Positions 28,757 through 37,820 of a DNA stretch of 64,000 bases are shown piece after piece. A model generated the notes under the pieces. The model ran no database searches. It saw only the letters and a program-made list of their open reading frames with translations, and was not told the origin of the DNA. Source of the DNA: Embleya hyalina. Lineage in GTDB: Bacteria > Actinomycetota > Actinomycetes > Streptomycetales > Streptomycetaceae. Position 1 is the stretch's first letter; every line of letters begins with the position of its first letter. The position numbers and the translations under genes were made by a program. The DNA lies in NCBI RefSeq assembly GCF_003967355.1, contig NZ_BIFH01000020.1:1-64000 (forward strand), given 5' to 3'.

Positions 28757-29014
28757 CCCTTTTCGGGCGCGTCACTCTGTTCCCACTGATGACAAAAGCC
28801 CAGTTCAGAAGGGGTGTCCGGGAAGAACCACCCGATTGCGCGCCCCCCGCACGCCACTCCCCCGCATCGGGCGCGGGTTTCAGCCGTTCCACCCTTGGGC
28901 TCCCGGTATGAATCTCCCATTCGGGGATTAGCACTCATAACGCAAAAAAGTGATGAATATCCGCATGTCGGGCGGTGTGACTCCCCCCACGAGGCGGATG
29001 GGGTTCGCGGTCGC
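28757..29014. other. Divergent intergenic region between mraZ and the carbonic anhydrase gene
   Basis: About 260 bp without a gene. It contains one half of a CIRCE-like element (TTAGCACTC, 28928-28936) without the second arm, and A-rich DNA at 28940-28950. The carbonic anhydrase -10 follows at 29015-29020. Confidence 0.4.
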
Positions 29015-29027
29015 TAACGTCTCGACC

Positions 29028-29552
29028 ATGGTCGATCGTCTTGTCGCAGCCAACCGCCTCTACGCGGAGCAGTACCGGAACCCCGGTATGTCCGCCGTGC
29101 CGGTCCGCCACACGGCGGTCGTCACCTGCATGGACGCCCGTCTGGACGTGCACGCGATGCTCGGTCTCGAACTGGGTGACACGCACGTGATCCGCAACGC
29201 GGGCGGCGTGGTCACCGACGACGTGGTGCGTTCGCTCACGATCAGCCAGCGGCACCTGGGCACCACGCAGGTGGTACTGATCCACCACACCCAGTGCGGC
29301 ATGCTCACCGTCACCGAGGACTTCCGCCGCGAACTCGAGGCCGACACGGGCCTGCGCCCGCAGTGGGCGGTCGAGGCGTTCGTCGATCTCGACGGCGACG
29401 TGCGCCAGTCGATGAACCGGGTGCTCCGCTCCCCGTTCCTCCCGCACCGGGAGACCGTGCGCGGTTTCGTCTACGACGTCACCACCGGCCTGCTGCGCGA
29501 GGTTTTCCCGCTCTCCGACGTGCAACCGGAAGACGCCCCCGAGCAGTCATAG
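29028..29552 (+). CDS. Beta-class carbonic anhydrase
   Basis: A 174-residue zinc enzyme interconverting CO2 and bicarbonate in the cytoplasm. The zinc ligands of the beta class are present: CMDARLD (residues ~35-41, Cys and the Asp-Arg dyad) and HHTQCGML (His and Cys, ~88-95). The block VIRNAGGVVTDDVVRSL also belongs to the family. It is of the short beta type seen in many actinobacteria. I chose ATG 29028 because the family alignment begins with MVDRLVAANRLYAEQY. A TAACGT hexamer lies seven bases upstream with no Shine-Dalgarno, suggesting a leaderless mRNA. It diverges from mraZ. Confidence 0.93.
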   Translation: MVDRLVAANRLYAEQYRNPGMSAVPVRHTAVVTCMDARLDVHAMLGLELGDTHVIRNAGGVVTDDVVRSLTISQRHLGTTQVVLIHHTQCGMLTVTEDFRRELEADTGLRPQWAVEAFVDLDGDVRQSMNRVLRSPFLPHRETVRGFVYDVTTGLLREVFPLSDVQPEDAPEQS

Positions 29553-29797
29553 GCTCCGTCGCCTCTCCCGTCGACCCGAATTCCGGATCGGCGCGGCATC
29601 ATCGAGGGGATCGACCCGTCTCGGCCGAGCCTTTTCCGCCGAGCGGATCGCCCCGCACGCCGCGTCGGCTACCGTCCGGAGTCGCATGCGCGTTGTCCGG
29701 GCCGTCCAACGGGGTGACGGCAGCGCACGCTACCGGGAGAATCGGCCTGTGGCCCTGACCCAGGGCGTGTACAACGCGGTTCCAGGGAGGGGCACGG

Positions 29798-30985
29798 GTG
29801 TCGACGTTCAACGATCAGGCCGGTCTGGGGGATCTGACGGTCACCACCGATCGGATCCGCGGGGCCATGGAGACCGTGATCGAGGGCAAGCCCGAGGTCG
29901 TCCGCCTCGCCTTGACGGTGCTGCTGGCCGAGGGCCACCTGCTCGTCGAGGACGTTCCGGGAGTCGGCAAGACGATGCTGGCCAAGGCCCTCGCGCGATC
30001 CGTCGATTGCGACATGCGACGGGTCCAGTTCACCCCGGACCTGCTGCCCTCCGACATCACCGGCGTCAGCGTCTTCGACCAGGAGAAGCGCGAGTTCGAG
30101 TTCAAGCCGGGCGCCATCTTCGCCAACATCGTGGTCGGCGACGAGATCAACCGGGCCTCGCCGAAGACCCAGTCCGCGCTCCTGGAGTGCATGGCCGAGT
30201 GCCAGGTCACCGTCGACGGCACCACCTACGAGTTGAGCGCGCCGTTCATGGTGATCGCGACGCAGAACCCGGTGGAGATGGAGGGAACGTATCCTCTGCC
30301 CGAGGCGCAGCGGGACCGCTTCATGGCCCGCGTCTCGATGGGATACCCGGCGATCGACGCCGAGTTGCGGATGATCGGCGGCCACAGCGCCGGCTCCCCG
30401 CTGACCGACCTGACCCCGGTCGCCGACGCCCGGGACCTGGTCCGCCTCGCCGACGCGGTACGCCGGGTGCACGTGTCCCCGGCCGTCGCGCGCTACGCGG
30501 TCGACCTGGTCAACGCCACCCGCCGCTCGCCCGAACTGCGCCTGGGCGCCTCGCCGCGCGCCACCCTGCACCTGGTCCGCGCGTCCCGGGCGGCGGCCGC
30601 CCTGGACAACCGCGACTACGTCCTGCCGGACGACCTGCAGACCCTGGCCGTGTCGGTGCTGGCCCACCGCCTGCTGCCCACCGCCGACGCGCAGATGGCC
30701 CGGCGCACCCCGGAGCAGATCGTCGCCGACATCGTGCGCCAGGTCCCGGTGCCCGGCGCCCCCGCCGGTCAGGCCCCGCACCCGGCCCAGGGCCGGCCGG
30801 TCGGCGCGCCGCAGATCGTGCCCGCCCCGCCGGTGCCGCCCGCCCACCAGCCCTATCCGGGCGGCGTCCCGCACCACAACGGCGGCCGGCCGTACCCGAC
30901 GCAGGCGCCGACCGCGCACGAGGGCTACGCGCCGGTGCCGTCCGACGGTCGCCTCGGCGGCACGGGCTCCGGGGCGGCGCGCTGA
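29798..30985 (+). CDS. MoxR-family AAA+ ATPase
   Basis: A 395-residue AAA+ ATPase. Walker A is VEDVPGVGKTMLAKALA (residues ~48-64) and Walker B lies in IVVGDEINRASPKTQSALLECM (~110-131). Sensor 1 follows in IATQNPVEMEGTYPLPEAQRDRFMARV, all MoxR hallmarks. The last ~75 residues are a Pro/Gly/His-rich tail. MoxR proteins are chaperone-like partners of the proteins encoded next to them, here a DUF58 protein and a transglutaminase-like membrane protein. GTG 29798 has GGGAGGGG upstream. The gene ends one base before the DUF58 start, so the three form one operon. Confidence 0.94.
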   Translation: MSTFNDQAGLGDLTVTTDRIRGAMETVIEGKPEVVRLALTVLLAEGHLLVEDVPGVGKTMLAKALARSVDCDMRRVQFTPDLLPSDITGVSVFDQEKREFEFKPGAIFANIVVGDEINRASPKTQSALLECMAECQVTVDGTTYELSAPFMVIATQNPVEMEGTYPLPEAQRDRFMARVSMGYPAIDAELRMIGGHSAGSPLTDLTPVADARDLVRLADAVRRVHVSPAVARYAVDLVNATRRSPELRLGASPRATLHLVRASRAAAALDNRDYVLPDDLQTLAVSVLAHRLLPTADAQMARRTPEQIVADIVRQVPVPGAPAGQAPHPAQGRPVGAPQIVPAPPVPPAHQPYPGGVPHHNGGRPYPTQAPTAHEGYAPVPSDGRLGGTGSGAAR

Positions 30986-30986
30986 C

Positions 30987-32396
30987 GTGCGTACCGCACT
31001 GTCGGGCCTGACCACCCGGGGGCGCTCCTTCCTCGCGGCGGGGATCGCCGCGAGCATCTGCGCGGTGGTCCTGGGCCAACGCGACCTGCTGCGGGTCGGC
31101 TTCCTGCTCACCGCGCTGCCGCTGGTGGCGGTCCTGATCGTCGCCCGCACCCGGCACCTGGTCACCAGCGCCCGGGGGTTGGAACCGCCCCGGGTCGCGG
31201 CCGGCCACGAGTCCCAGGTGCGGCTGCGCGTGGACAACGTCTCGCGCATCCCCACCGGTCTGCTGATGCTCGAGGACCACGTGCCCTATGTACTCGGCTC
31301 GCGGCCCCGCTTCGTGCTGGACCGGATCGAGCCGCACGGCAACCGGCACGTGTCCTACCGGGTGCGCTCGGATCTGCGCGGGCGTTTCCCGGTGGGGCCG
31401 CTGCGCCTGCGGATGGCCGATCCGTTCGGGATGTGCGAGTTGACCCGTTCCTTCGCCGCCCGGGACACCCTCGTGGTCACCCCGGCCGTGCAGCCGCTGC
31501 CCGCGGTGGACCTGGGCGGCGAGTGGACCGGCTACGGCGACAGCCATGCCCGCAACGTGTCCGCGTCCGGCGAGGAGGACGTGGTCCCGCGCGAGTACCG
31601 GCACGGCGACGACGTGCGCCGGGTGCACTGGCGCTCCACCGCCCGGCGCGGCGAACTGATGGTGCGCCGCGAGGAACAGGCCTGGCAGAACCGGGCCACC
31701 GTACTGATCGACACCCGCGCCGGCGCGCACGTCGGCGACGGGCCGGCCTCGTCCTTCGAATGGGTGGTCTCGGCCGCCGCGTCGGTGGGCGTACACCTGT
31801 GCCGGCGCGGCTACACCACCCGGCTGCTCGACGCCGAGGGCGACGCGCTCGCCGGGGACCTGGAGGGCATCCGGGCCGCGCCCGGCGACCTGGAGGGTTT
31901 CCTGCTCGACGCGCTCGCGGTGGTGGCGACGGTGCCGGTGAGCGCCCTGGACCAGGCCGAGCCCGCCCTGCGCGACCCGGCGGGCGGCGGGCTGACCGTC
32001 GCCGTGCTCGGCGCGCTGACCGAGGACGACGTCAAGCGGCTCGGCCGGGCCCGACACCGGTCCGGGCGCGGGGTCGCGATCGTCCTGGACGTGAGCACGT
32101 GGGGCCGGGTGCCCGGCGCGCTGCCGCACGACAGCGCGGTGGGCCTGCTCCGCCAGGCCGGCTGGCGGGTGCTCTCCGCCCGGGCCGGCTCCCGGCTTTC
32201 CGAACTGTGGCGCTCGGCCGGTCGGGTGGGCGACCCGGCCGCCGCCGGCTCGATGTCCTACGCCGGCACCGCGCGCGCCGCCGCCCCCGCGGCCCCCGCG
32301 CCCGTGACCACGCCCGCCGCCTCGGGTCCGCCGCCGCGCCCCCGTGCGGCGCCCACGATCGGGGGCTCCACCGTCGACGGAGGGGAACGGCCATGA
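30987..32396 (+). CDS. DUF58-domain membrane protein
   Basis: A 469-residue protein with two N-terminal transmembrane helices (residues ~12-50). An Ig-like beta region (LEPPRVAAGHESQVRLRVDNVS) follows, then the DUF58 signature near residue 205, PREYRHGDDVRRVHWRSTARRGELMVRREE. The part after it resembles a von Willebrand A fold, but I cannot point to a full MIDAS motif. The C-terminus is Ala/Pro-rich. DUF58 proteins accompany MoxR ATPases across bacteria; the molecular role is not established. It starts two bases after the MoxR stop codon and overlaps the next gene by 4 nt (ATGA). Confidence 0.92.
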   Translation: MRTALSGLTTRGRSFLAAGIAASICAVVLGQRDLLRVGFLLTALPLVAVLIVARTRHLVTSARGLEPPRVAAGHESQVRLRVDNVSRIPTGLLMLEDHVPYVLGSRPRFVLDRIEPHGNRHVSYRVRSDLRGRFPVGPLRLRMADPFGMCELTRSFAARDTLVVTPAVQPLPAVDLGGEWTGYGDSHARNVSASGEEDVVPREYRHGDDVRRVHWRSTARRGELMVRREEQAWQNRATVLIDTRAGAHVGDGPASSFEWVVSAAASVGVHLCRRGYTTRLLDAEGDALAGDLEGIRAAPGDLEGFLLDALAVVATVPVSALDQAEPALRDPAGGGLTVAVLGALTEDDVKRLGRARHRSGRGVAIVLDVSTWGRVPGALPHDSAVGLLRQAGWRVLSARAGSRLSELWRSAGRVGDPAAAGSMSYAGTARAAAPAAPAPVTTPAASGPPPRPRAAPTIGGSTVDGGERP

Positions 32397-34843
32397 CCGG
32401 CCGACTGCGTCTGGCCCTGGTCGCGGCCCTCGCGACCGCGCTGACCTCGTCCGCACTGCTCCCGTTGGTCGACGCGGGCGGCTGGATCGCCCAGGGACTG
32501 GGCGCGATCCTGCTGGTCGCCCTGGTCGGCGAGGGGGCCCGGCGGATCCGGGTGCCGCGCCCGATCGTGGGACTGACCCAGGTCGCCGCCCTGGTGCCCT
32601 ACCTGCTCCTGGTCTGCGTCCCCGACGCCAGCGGCCCGATCCCGACCCCGAGCAGCGTCGACGCGTTCGTGGAGTTGATGCGCACCGGCGGACAGGACAT
32701 CCGCGAGTTCAGCACACCCGCCCCCGCCACACCCGGGATCGTCGCGATCCTGCTCACGGTGATGGGCGGCGTGGCCGTGATCGTGGACATGATCGCGGTG
32801 ACCTACGCCCAGGCCGCCCCGGCGGGTCTGCCGCTGCTCGCGCTCTACAGCGTGCCGGCCGCGCTGTCCCAGTCCGGCCTCGGCTGGGCGGTCTTCCTGA
32901 TCGCGGCGCTGGCCTACGTCCTGCTGCTGCTCGCGGAGGGCCGCGAGCGGTTGCTGCGCTGGGGCCGACCACTGACCCCGCCGATACCGCCCGGCCATCC
33001 GCCGATGCGCCAGTATCGCCCGCCCGCCCGCGGCGGCGGCCGGATCGGCGTGGCCGCGCTCGCGGTGGCCGTGGCGGTGCCCGCGCTGATCCCGCTGAGC
33101 GCCAACCGGCTCCTGGACAAGAACGACAACGGACCGCAGTCGCATCGGCTGACCACGATCAACCCCGTGGTCAAGCTCTCCGACGAGCTGAACCGGGCGG
33201 AGAACCGGGAGTTGATGCGCTATCGCACCACCTCCGCCGCGCCCGGCTCGATCTATCTGCGGATCTCCTCCCTCGACCGGTTCGACGGCCGCTCCTGGCA
33301 GCCGTCGGAGCGGCAACTGACCGACGTGCCGAAGGACTTCCCCAAGCCGCCGGGCCTGGACCAGGCGGTGCGCACCACCGAGGTGATCACCCGGGTCGAG
33401 TCCGACCGGGACTACGACCAGGGTTCGCTGCCGATGCCCTACCCGGCGACGCAGGTCCAGGTGAAGGGCAGTTGGCGCTACGAGCCCGAGGGTCGCCTGC
33501 TGCTGGCCGACAACAAGCAGGGCCTGCGCGGCCTCGGCTGGACGGTGACCAGCCTCGACGTCGAACCGACCCCCGCCCAGCTCAAGGCCGCCGGCGCGCC
33601 GCCGCCCGCGCTCGCGCCCTACGTGGCGCTGAACCTGCCGACCGACATGGTGAACCGGATCCGCCAGCAGGCGCTGCGGATCGGCGGCAACGGCACCTCC
33701 TACGACCGGGCCCGGAACCTGGAGGAGTGGTTCGCCCGCTCCAACCAGTTCCGCTACGACACCAAGGTCCCGCCGGGCAACGGCACCTCGGCGCTGGAGA
33801 ACTTCCTGGAGCAGAAGGTCGGCTACTGCGAACAGTTCTCCTCCGCGATGGCGGTGATGGCCCGCACCCTGGGCATCCCGGCGCGGATCGCGGTCGGCTT
33901 CATCCCGGGCACGCAGCAGGCCGACATGAGCTACAAGGTCAGCAGCCACGACGCGCACGCGTGGCCGGAGCTGTACTTCTCCGGCGCGGGCTGGATCCGG
34001 TTCGAGCCGACCCCCTCCCGGGGCAACTCGCCCTCCTACGCCCAGCAGGACGTGGCACCGGTCGCGCCGTCGGCGACCCCGGGCAGTGCGGGCGACCTGC
34101 CCTCCAAGCAGCCGCAGACGGCGCCGAGCGCGGCGCCGTCGACCGCCACGACCACCGCGCCGGCCGCCGTCGGCGCCTCCTCGGACGGGCCGCGGTTGTC
34201 CGGCCGGGTGCTGCTGATCGGCGGCGCCGTGCTGCTGGTGGCGCTGCTCGTGGTGGCGCCGATGCTGGTCCGCTCCCGGGTACGCCGACGCCGGTTCGCG
34301 GCGCTCACCCGGGACGTGGCGGCCGACGTCGATGCCGAGGACCGCGCCGGGCCGGTGCTCGGCGGCTGGGCCGAGGTGCTGGACACCGCCCGCGACCTGG
34401 GCCACCCGGCACCGGACGCGGAGACCCCGCGCCAGGCCGCCGAACGGCTGCTCGCGGTGCTGGCGGTCGACGCTCCCGCCGCCGAGGGTGCCGGGGACGT
34501 CGACGACACCGGGCGACTCGCGGCGGGATCGGCCGTGCTCGCCGCCCGCGAGGCACTGCCCCGGATCGCGCTCGCCACCGAACGGCTGTTGTACGCGGCC
34601 GCCCCGCCGGTCCGCGAGCCGGGCCTCGGCGAGGACGTGCGGGCGGTCCGCCGGGGCCTGTTGGCCCGGGCCGGACGCGGGCGCCGGTTGCGGGCGAGCC
34701 TGCTCCCGCCGTCGTTGCGCCGCCGGGGCGGGCAGAGCCGGGGCGAGCGTCGGTACACGCTCGCCGAGCGGTTCCGGCCCCGGCTGTCGCGCCGCCGGGA
34801 CGAGGGCCCGGGCGGCACGCCCAAGCCGGCCGACCTCGGCTGA
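32393..34843 (+). CDS. Transglutaminase-like membrane protein (TgpA/DUF3488-DUF4129 type)
   Basis: An 816-residue membrane protein. Six or so N-terminal helices (residues 1-240) precede an extracytoplasmic transglutaminase-like domain. The thiol-protease triad is visible as Cys in VGYCEQFSSAMAVMARTLGIPARIAVGF (about residue 479), His in HDAHAWPELYF (about 522) and the downstream acidic position of the GWIRFEPTP block. A Ser/Thr/Pro/Ala linker, a final helix (VLLIGGAVLLVALLVVAPMLV, ~605-625) and a cytoplasmic DUF4129-like tail complete it. Members may act on cell-surface proteins or wall; the substrate is unknown. Its ATG overlaps the DUF58 stop. Confidence 0.93.
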   Translation: MTGRLRLALVAALATALTSSALLPLVDAGGWIAQGLGAILLVALVGEGARRIRVPRPIVGLTQVAALVPYLLLVCVPDASGPIPTPSSVDAFVELMRTGGQDIREFSTPAPATPGIVAILLTVMGGVAVIVDMIAVTYAQAAPAGLPLLALYSVPAALSQSGLGWAVFLIAALAYVLLLLAEGRERLLRWGRPLTPPIPPGHPPMRQYRPPARGGGRIGVAALAVAVAVPALIPLSANRLLDKNDNGPQSHRLTTINPVVKLSDELNRAENRELMRYRTTSAAPGSIYLRISSLDRFDGRSWQPSERQLTDVPKDFPKPPGLDQAVRTTEVITRVESDRDYDQGSLPMPYPATQVQVKGSWRYEPEGRLLLADNKQGLRGLGWTVTSLDVEPTPAQLKAAGAPPPALAPYVALNLPTDMVNRIRQQALRIGGNGTSYDRARNLEEWFARSNQFRYDTKVPPGNGTSALENFLEQKVGYCEQFSSAMAVMARTLGIPARIAVGFIPGTQQADMSYKVSSHDAHAWPELYFSGAGWIRFEPTPSRGNSPSYAQQDVAPVAPSATPGSAGDLPSKQPQTAPSAAPSTATTTAPAAVGASSDGPRLSGRVLLIGGAVLLVALLVVAPMLVRSRVRRRRFAALTRDVAADVDAEDRAGPVLGGWAEVLDTARDLGHPAPDAETPRQAAERLLAVLAVDAPAAEGAGDVDDTGRLAAGSAVLAAREALPRIALATERLLYAAAPPVREPGLGEDVRAVRRGLLARAGRGRRLRASLLPPSLRRRGGQSRGERRYTLAERFRPRLSRRRDEGPGGTPKPADLG

Positions 34844-34896
34844 GCGGCGGGCGGCCCCGGCCGCCCGCCCCGGGGCACCGGGACACGACGACGAAA

Positions 34897-34945
34897 CGCC
34901 GGTGGCGGTGACCTCCGATTCCCTCGGAGGTCACCGCCACCGGCG
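34897..34945. terminator. Perfect 22-bp hairpin terminator
   Basis: The arm CGCCGGTGGCGGTGACCTCC and its exact complement (34924-34945) form 22 uninterrupted base pairs with loop TTCCC. It lies between the convergent transglutaminase-like and DUF3040 genes and can end transcripts from both sides. Confidence 0.92.
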
Positions 34946-35050
34946 TGGTCGTTCGTATGCCGCCCCGTCTCGACGTCGCGCCCGGGACTCACCCGTGGCG
35001 ACCGGGTCTCCCCGGTCGCGTCGTCGACGCGGTGCGGTACGCGCCGAACG

Positions 35051-35443
35051 TCAGCCGTTCTCCTCGCGTCGACGACGCCAGCGGTCCTCGATGCGGTTCA
35101 TCACCTTGGCCTTGCGCCGCCGCGGTGCGCGACCGCGGCCCGCGCCGCCGCCCTCGCCCGCGTCGGGCGTCGCCGGTCCCCGGCGCCAACCGGTGACCGC
35201 GAGGAGCGCCCCACCGAGCATCGCCAGAAAGCCGATGACACTGACCCAGATCTGTTGGACCATCATGCCGGTCATCAACAGGACGATGCCGAGCAGGAAT
35301 CCGAGGATCGCCTGAACGGTGCGTCGCCGGGTATGCCGGCGCATGCCGGCTGCTTCGAGCGCTGTCGCGAATTTGGGATCTTCGGCGTAGAGCGCTCGCT
35401 CCATCTGCTCAAGCATGCGCTGCTCGTGCTCTGAGAGCGGCAC
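35051..35443 (-). CDS. DUF3040 small membrane protein
   Basis: A 130-residue protein starting MPLSEHEQRMLEQMERALYAEDPKFA, the diagnostic DUF3040 N-terminus. Two transmembrane helices (residues ~45-65 and ~68-88) and a basic tail rich in Arg and Gly follow. DUF3040 proteins are widespread in actinobacteria and often lie close to the dcw region; function is unknown. GTG 35443 is preceded by GGAGGACG. It is convergent with the MoxR operon and separated from dinB by 291 bp. Confidence 0.9.
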   Translation of the reverse strand: MPLSEHEQRMLEQMERALYAEDPKFATALEAAGMRRHTRRRTVQAILGFLLGIVLLMTGMMVQQIWVSVIGFLAMLGGALLAVTGWRRGPATPDAGEGGGAGRGRAPRRRKAKVMNRIEDRWRRRREENG

Positions 35444-35734
35444 GGCGTCCTCCTTCGTCGGCCGCGACGCGACCTTGCGGCCCTTTCAGGATAGGCAGGT
35501 AATCGCTGTCGTGAAAGCCACCCTCGGCACGGGCTCGACGCCCGACACCGCATGAGGGTTCACCACATCGATTCCCGCCCCTTCCAACACTCCTGCCCTG
35601 TCCGGCGCACGCTCATGTCCCCCGGTCAGGGCTTCGATGATATGCGGCCCGGGCGGGTTCGCGCTGAGGGATGGGGCCGGGCGGGTCCGCGTCGGCGGCG
35701 CGCGGGGTGCCCGGGGCCGGCGGCCGGCGGCCGT
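35444..35734. other. Gap between dinB and the DUF3040 gene
   Basis: 291 bp without a recognisable gene. The promoter of the DUF3040 gene (minus strand) should lie in the first ~120 bp. No clear hairpin or operator was seen. Confidence 0.4.
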
Positions 35735-36946
35735 TCAGCGCCCTCGCGGGCCCCGCGCCCGGGGTCCACGATCGAGCAGGGTGGCGGCGGTGAGCGCCGA
35801 ATCGCCGAATCGGCCGCGCACCGCGTCGGCCGCGCGCTCCACCTCACGCCGGCCCGGATCCCGCTCGCCGAGCACCAGTTGGCGCGGACAGCCGCCGCCG
35901 ACCAGGCCCTCCACCCGGATCCCGACCAGGCGCAGGCGGGCCCGTTCCAGGCCCAGCGCGCCGTGCAGCAGGCAGGCCACGTGGTAGATCTCGTGGCCCA
36001 CGTCGGTGGCCTCGCGCAGGGTCCTGCCGCGGGTGATGGTGCTGAAGTCGGCGAACCGGATCTTGATCGTGACGGTCCGCCCGGCCGTCTTCGCCCGGCG
36101 CAGCCGGGTCGCGGTGCGGTGCGCGAGGGCGAGCAGGGTGCGGCGGATCGCCACCGGGTCGTCCACGTCGGTGGGGAAAGTCTCCTCGGCGCCGATACTG
36201 CGTTCGGGTTCCCAGGGGATCACCGGCCGGCGGTCCCGCCCCCAGGCGAGTTCGTACAGCCCGCGCCCCGCGGCGGCACCGAGCGCGCGGCTCAGCGTCT
36301 CGACCGAAGTGTGGGCGACATCACCGATGGTGGTCAGGCCCAGATCGGTCAGCAACGCGCCGGTGCGCTCGCCGACGCCCCACAGGCGGTCCACCGGGAG
36401 CGGGTGCAGGAAGTCCACCACCTGCTCGGGGCGGATCACGCTGAGCCCGTCGGGTTTGGCCAGGGCGCCGGCCAGCTTGGCGGTGAACTTGGTGTCCGCG
36501 ATGCCGACCGAGCAGGTGATGCCCTGCTCGTCGAAGATCCGGGCGCGGATCGACTCGCCCACCGTCTCCGGCGGCCCCAGACGGCGGGTGACGCCCGCGA
36601 GGTCGAGGAACGCCTCGTCCAGGGACAGCGGCTCCACGCGCGGGGTGATCGAGCGCAGCACCTCCATGACGCCGCCGGACACGCGGGCGTAGTCGTCGTG
36701 TTCCGGGGAGAGGAAGAGCGCGTGCGGGGCGAGCCGGCGGGCCCGGGAGGTGGCCTGGCCGGCGTGCACGCCCAGCGCGCGCACGTCGTAGGTGGCGGAG
36801 AGCACCACCCCGCGCGGGCCCTGGCCGGCCACCACCAGGGGGGTGTCGCGCAGTGTCGGGTCGCGGCGGATCTCGACGGACGCGTAGAAGGCGTCCATGT
36901 CGACGTGCATGATCGCCTGCGGCGGTGCGGATCGGGCGGTGCTCAT
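35735..36946 (-). CDS. dinB: DNA polymerase IV (Y family)
   Basis: A 403-residue translesion DNA polymerase. Catalytic acidic residues are in MHVDMDAFYASVE (residues ~13-25) and PLSLDEAFLDL (~110-120). The finger/palm blocks VVAGQGPRGVVLSATYDVRALGVHAG and SVGIADTKFTAKLAG are normal, and helix-hairpin-helix residues LWGVGERTGALLTDLG lie near 190. The little-finger domain follows (PVAIRRTLLALAHRTATRLRRA). I see no clear beta-clamp-binding tail: the C-terminus is Arg/Gly-rich and ends RGPRGR. It is the last gene of the likely SOS operon that begins at 42174, 63 bp downstream of the methyltransferase gene. Confidence 0.95.
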   Translation of the reverse strand: MSTARSAPPQAIMHVDMDAFYASVEIRRDPTLRDTPLVVAGQGPRGVVLSATYDVRALGVHAGQATSRARRLAPHALFLSPEHDDYARVSGGVMEVLRSITPRVEPLSLDEAFLDLAGVTRRLGPPETVGESIRARIFDEQGITCSVGIADTKFTAKLAGALAKPDGLSVIRPEQVVDFLHPLPVDRLWGVGERTGALLTDLGLTTIGDVAHTSVETLSRALGAAAGRGLYELAWGRDRRPVIPWEPERSIGAEETFPTDVDDPVAIRRTLLALAHRTATRLRRAKTAGRTVTIKIRFADFSTITRGRTLREATDVGHEIYHVACLLHGALGLERARLRLVGIRVEGLVGGGCPRQLVLGERDPGRREVERAADAVRGRFGDSALTAATLLDRGPRARGPRGR

Positions 36947-37009
36947 CCGGCACCGCCCGTCCGGGCGTCGCGGCCGGGGCGGGAAGCGGGCCCCGGGCCG
37001 AAAGCGGGG

Positions 37010-37768
37010 CTAGTTCGCCGGCTTGCCCGCGAGCAGGTGCAGTTGGGTGGCCAGGGCGCGGTACTCGGGCTGTTCGGCCGCGGCGCGTTCGAGGTCGAGG
37101 AGGGCGTCGAACGAGCCCGGGTCGTCGACCAGGACGCCCGGGACCAGGTCGGCGAAGACCCGGATCGCGTGCACCGGGCCCGCCTCCAGGCCGGCCTTGG
37201 CGACCAGCGCGGTAAGGTCGGCGACGGTGAACCGGCGCGGCATCGGGTCGGCCGGGCCGTAGCGGCCCTCGGGATCGGCGAGCAGGTCGCGGGCCTGGTC
37301 GAAGTGCCCGGCGAGGGCGCGGGCCAGGACCGCGCCGGTGCGGTTGGCCGCGAGCAGGCTGAGCGTGCCGCCGGCGCGCAGCGCGCGGACGATCCGGCCG
37401 AGGTCGGCGGCGGGGTCGTCCACCACCTCGAGGACGCCGTGGCACAACACCACGTCGGCGGCGTCCGGCTCGACCACGTCGAACAGGTCGTGGGTGTCGC
37501 CCTGGAGGGCTCGGACCAGGTCGGTGACCCCGGCCTCGGCGGCCCGGCGCTCCAGCGCGGCGAGCGCGTCGGGGCTGGGGTCGACGACGGTGACCCGGTG
37601 TCCGAGTCGGGCGATGGGCACCGCGAGGTTGCCGGTGCCGCCGCCGGTGTCGAGCACGTCGAGGACGTCCCGTCCGGCCGCCTCGGCCCGTCGGTCCAAC
37701 GCCTCGCGCAGCACCTGCCACACGACGGCGGTGCGCATCGAGCTGCGCCTGCGCGTCTGGTCGGACAC
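37010..37768 (-). CDS. Class I SAM-dependent methyltransferase
   Basis: A 252-residue Rossmann-fold methyltransferase. The SAM-binding motif is VLDVLDTGGGTGNLAVPIARLG (residues ~35-56), followed by the acidic end of strand 2 in VTVVDPSPDALAAL and motif DVVLCHGVLEVVDDP. It begins VSDQTRRRSSMRTAVVWQVLREAL. GTG 37768 has GGAGGAGG six bases upstream, so I prefer it to the longer reading from 37801. The substrate is unknown. It sits 52 bp after dnaE2 and 63 bp before dinB on the same strand; a methyltransferase between two error-prone polymerases is a conspicuous position. Confidence 0.9.
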   Translation of the reverse strand: MSDQTRRRSSMRTAVVWQVLREALDRRAEAAGRDVLDVLDTGGGTGNLAVPIARLGHRVTVVDPSPDALAALERRAAEAGVTDLVRALQGDTHDLFDVVEPDAADVVLCHGVLEVVDDPAADLGRIVRALRAGGTLSLLAANRTGAVLARALAGHFDQARDLLADPEGRYGPADPMPRRFTVADLTALVAKAGLEAGPVHAIRVFADLVPGVLVDDPGSFDALLDLERAAAEQPEYRALATQLHLLAGKPAN

Positions 37769-37820
37769 GAACACCCTCCTCCGGAACCGGTCGGGTTCCA
37801 CCTTAGAGCGTGTGCGGAGG

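Noticed and set aside
28928-28936. TTAGCACTC, one arm of a CIRCE (HrcA) element
   Set aside because: The second arm GAGTGCTAA is missing at the required spacing and the neighbouring genes are not chaperones.
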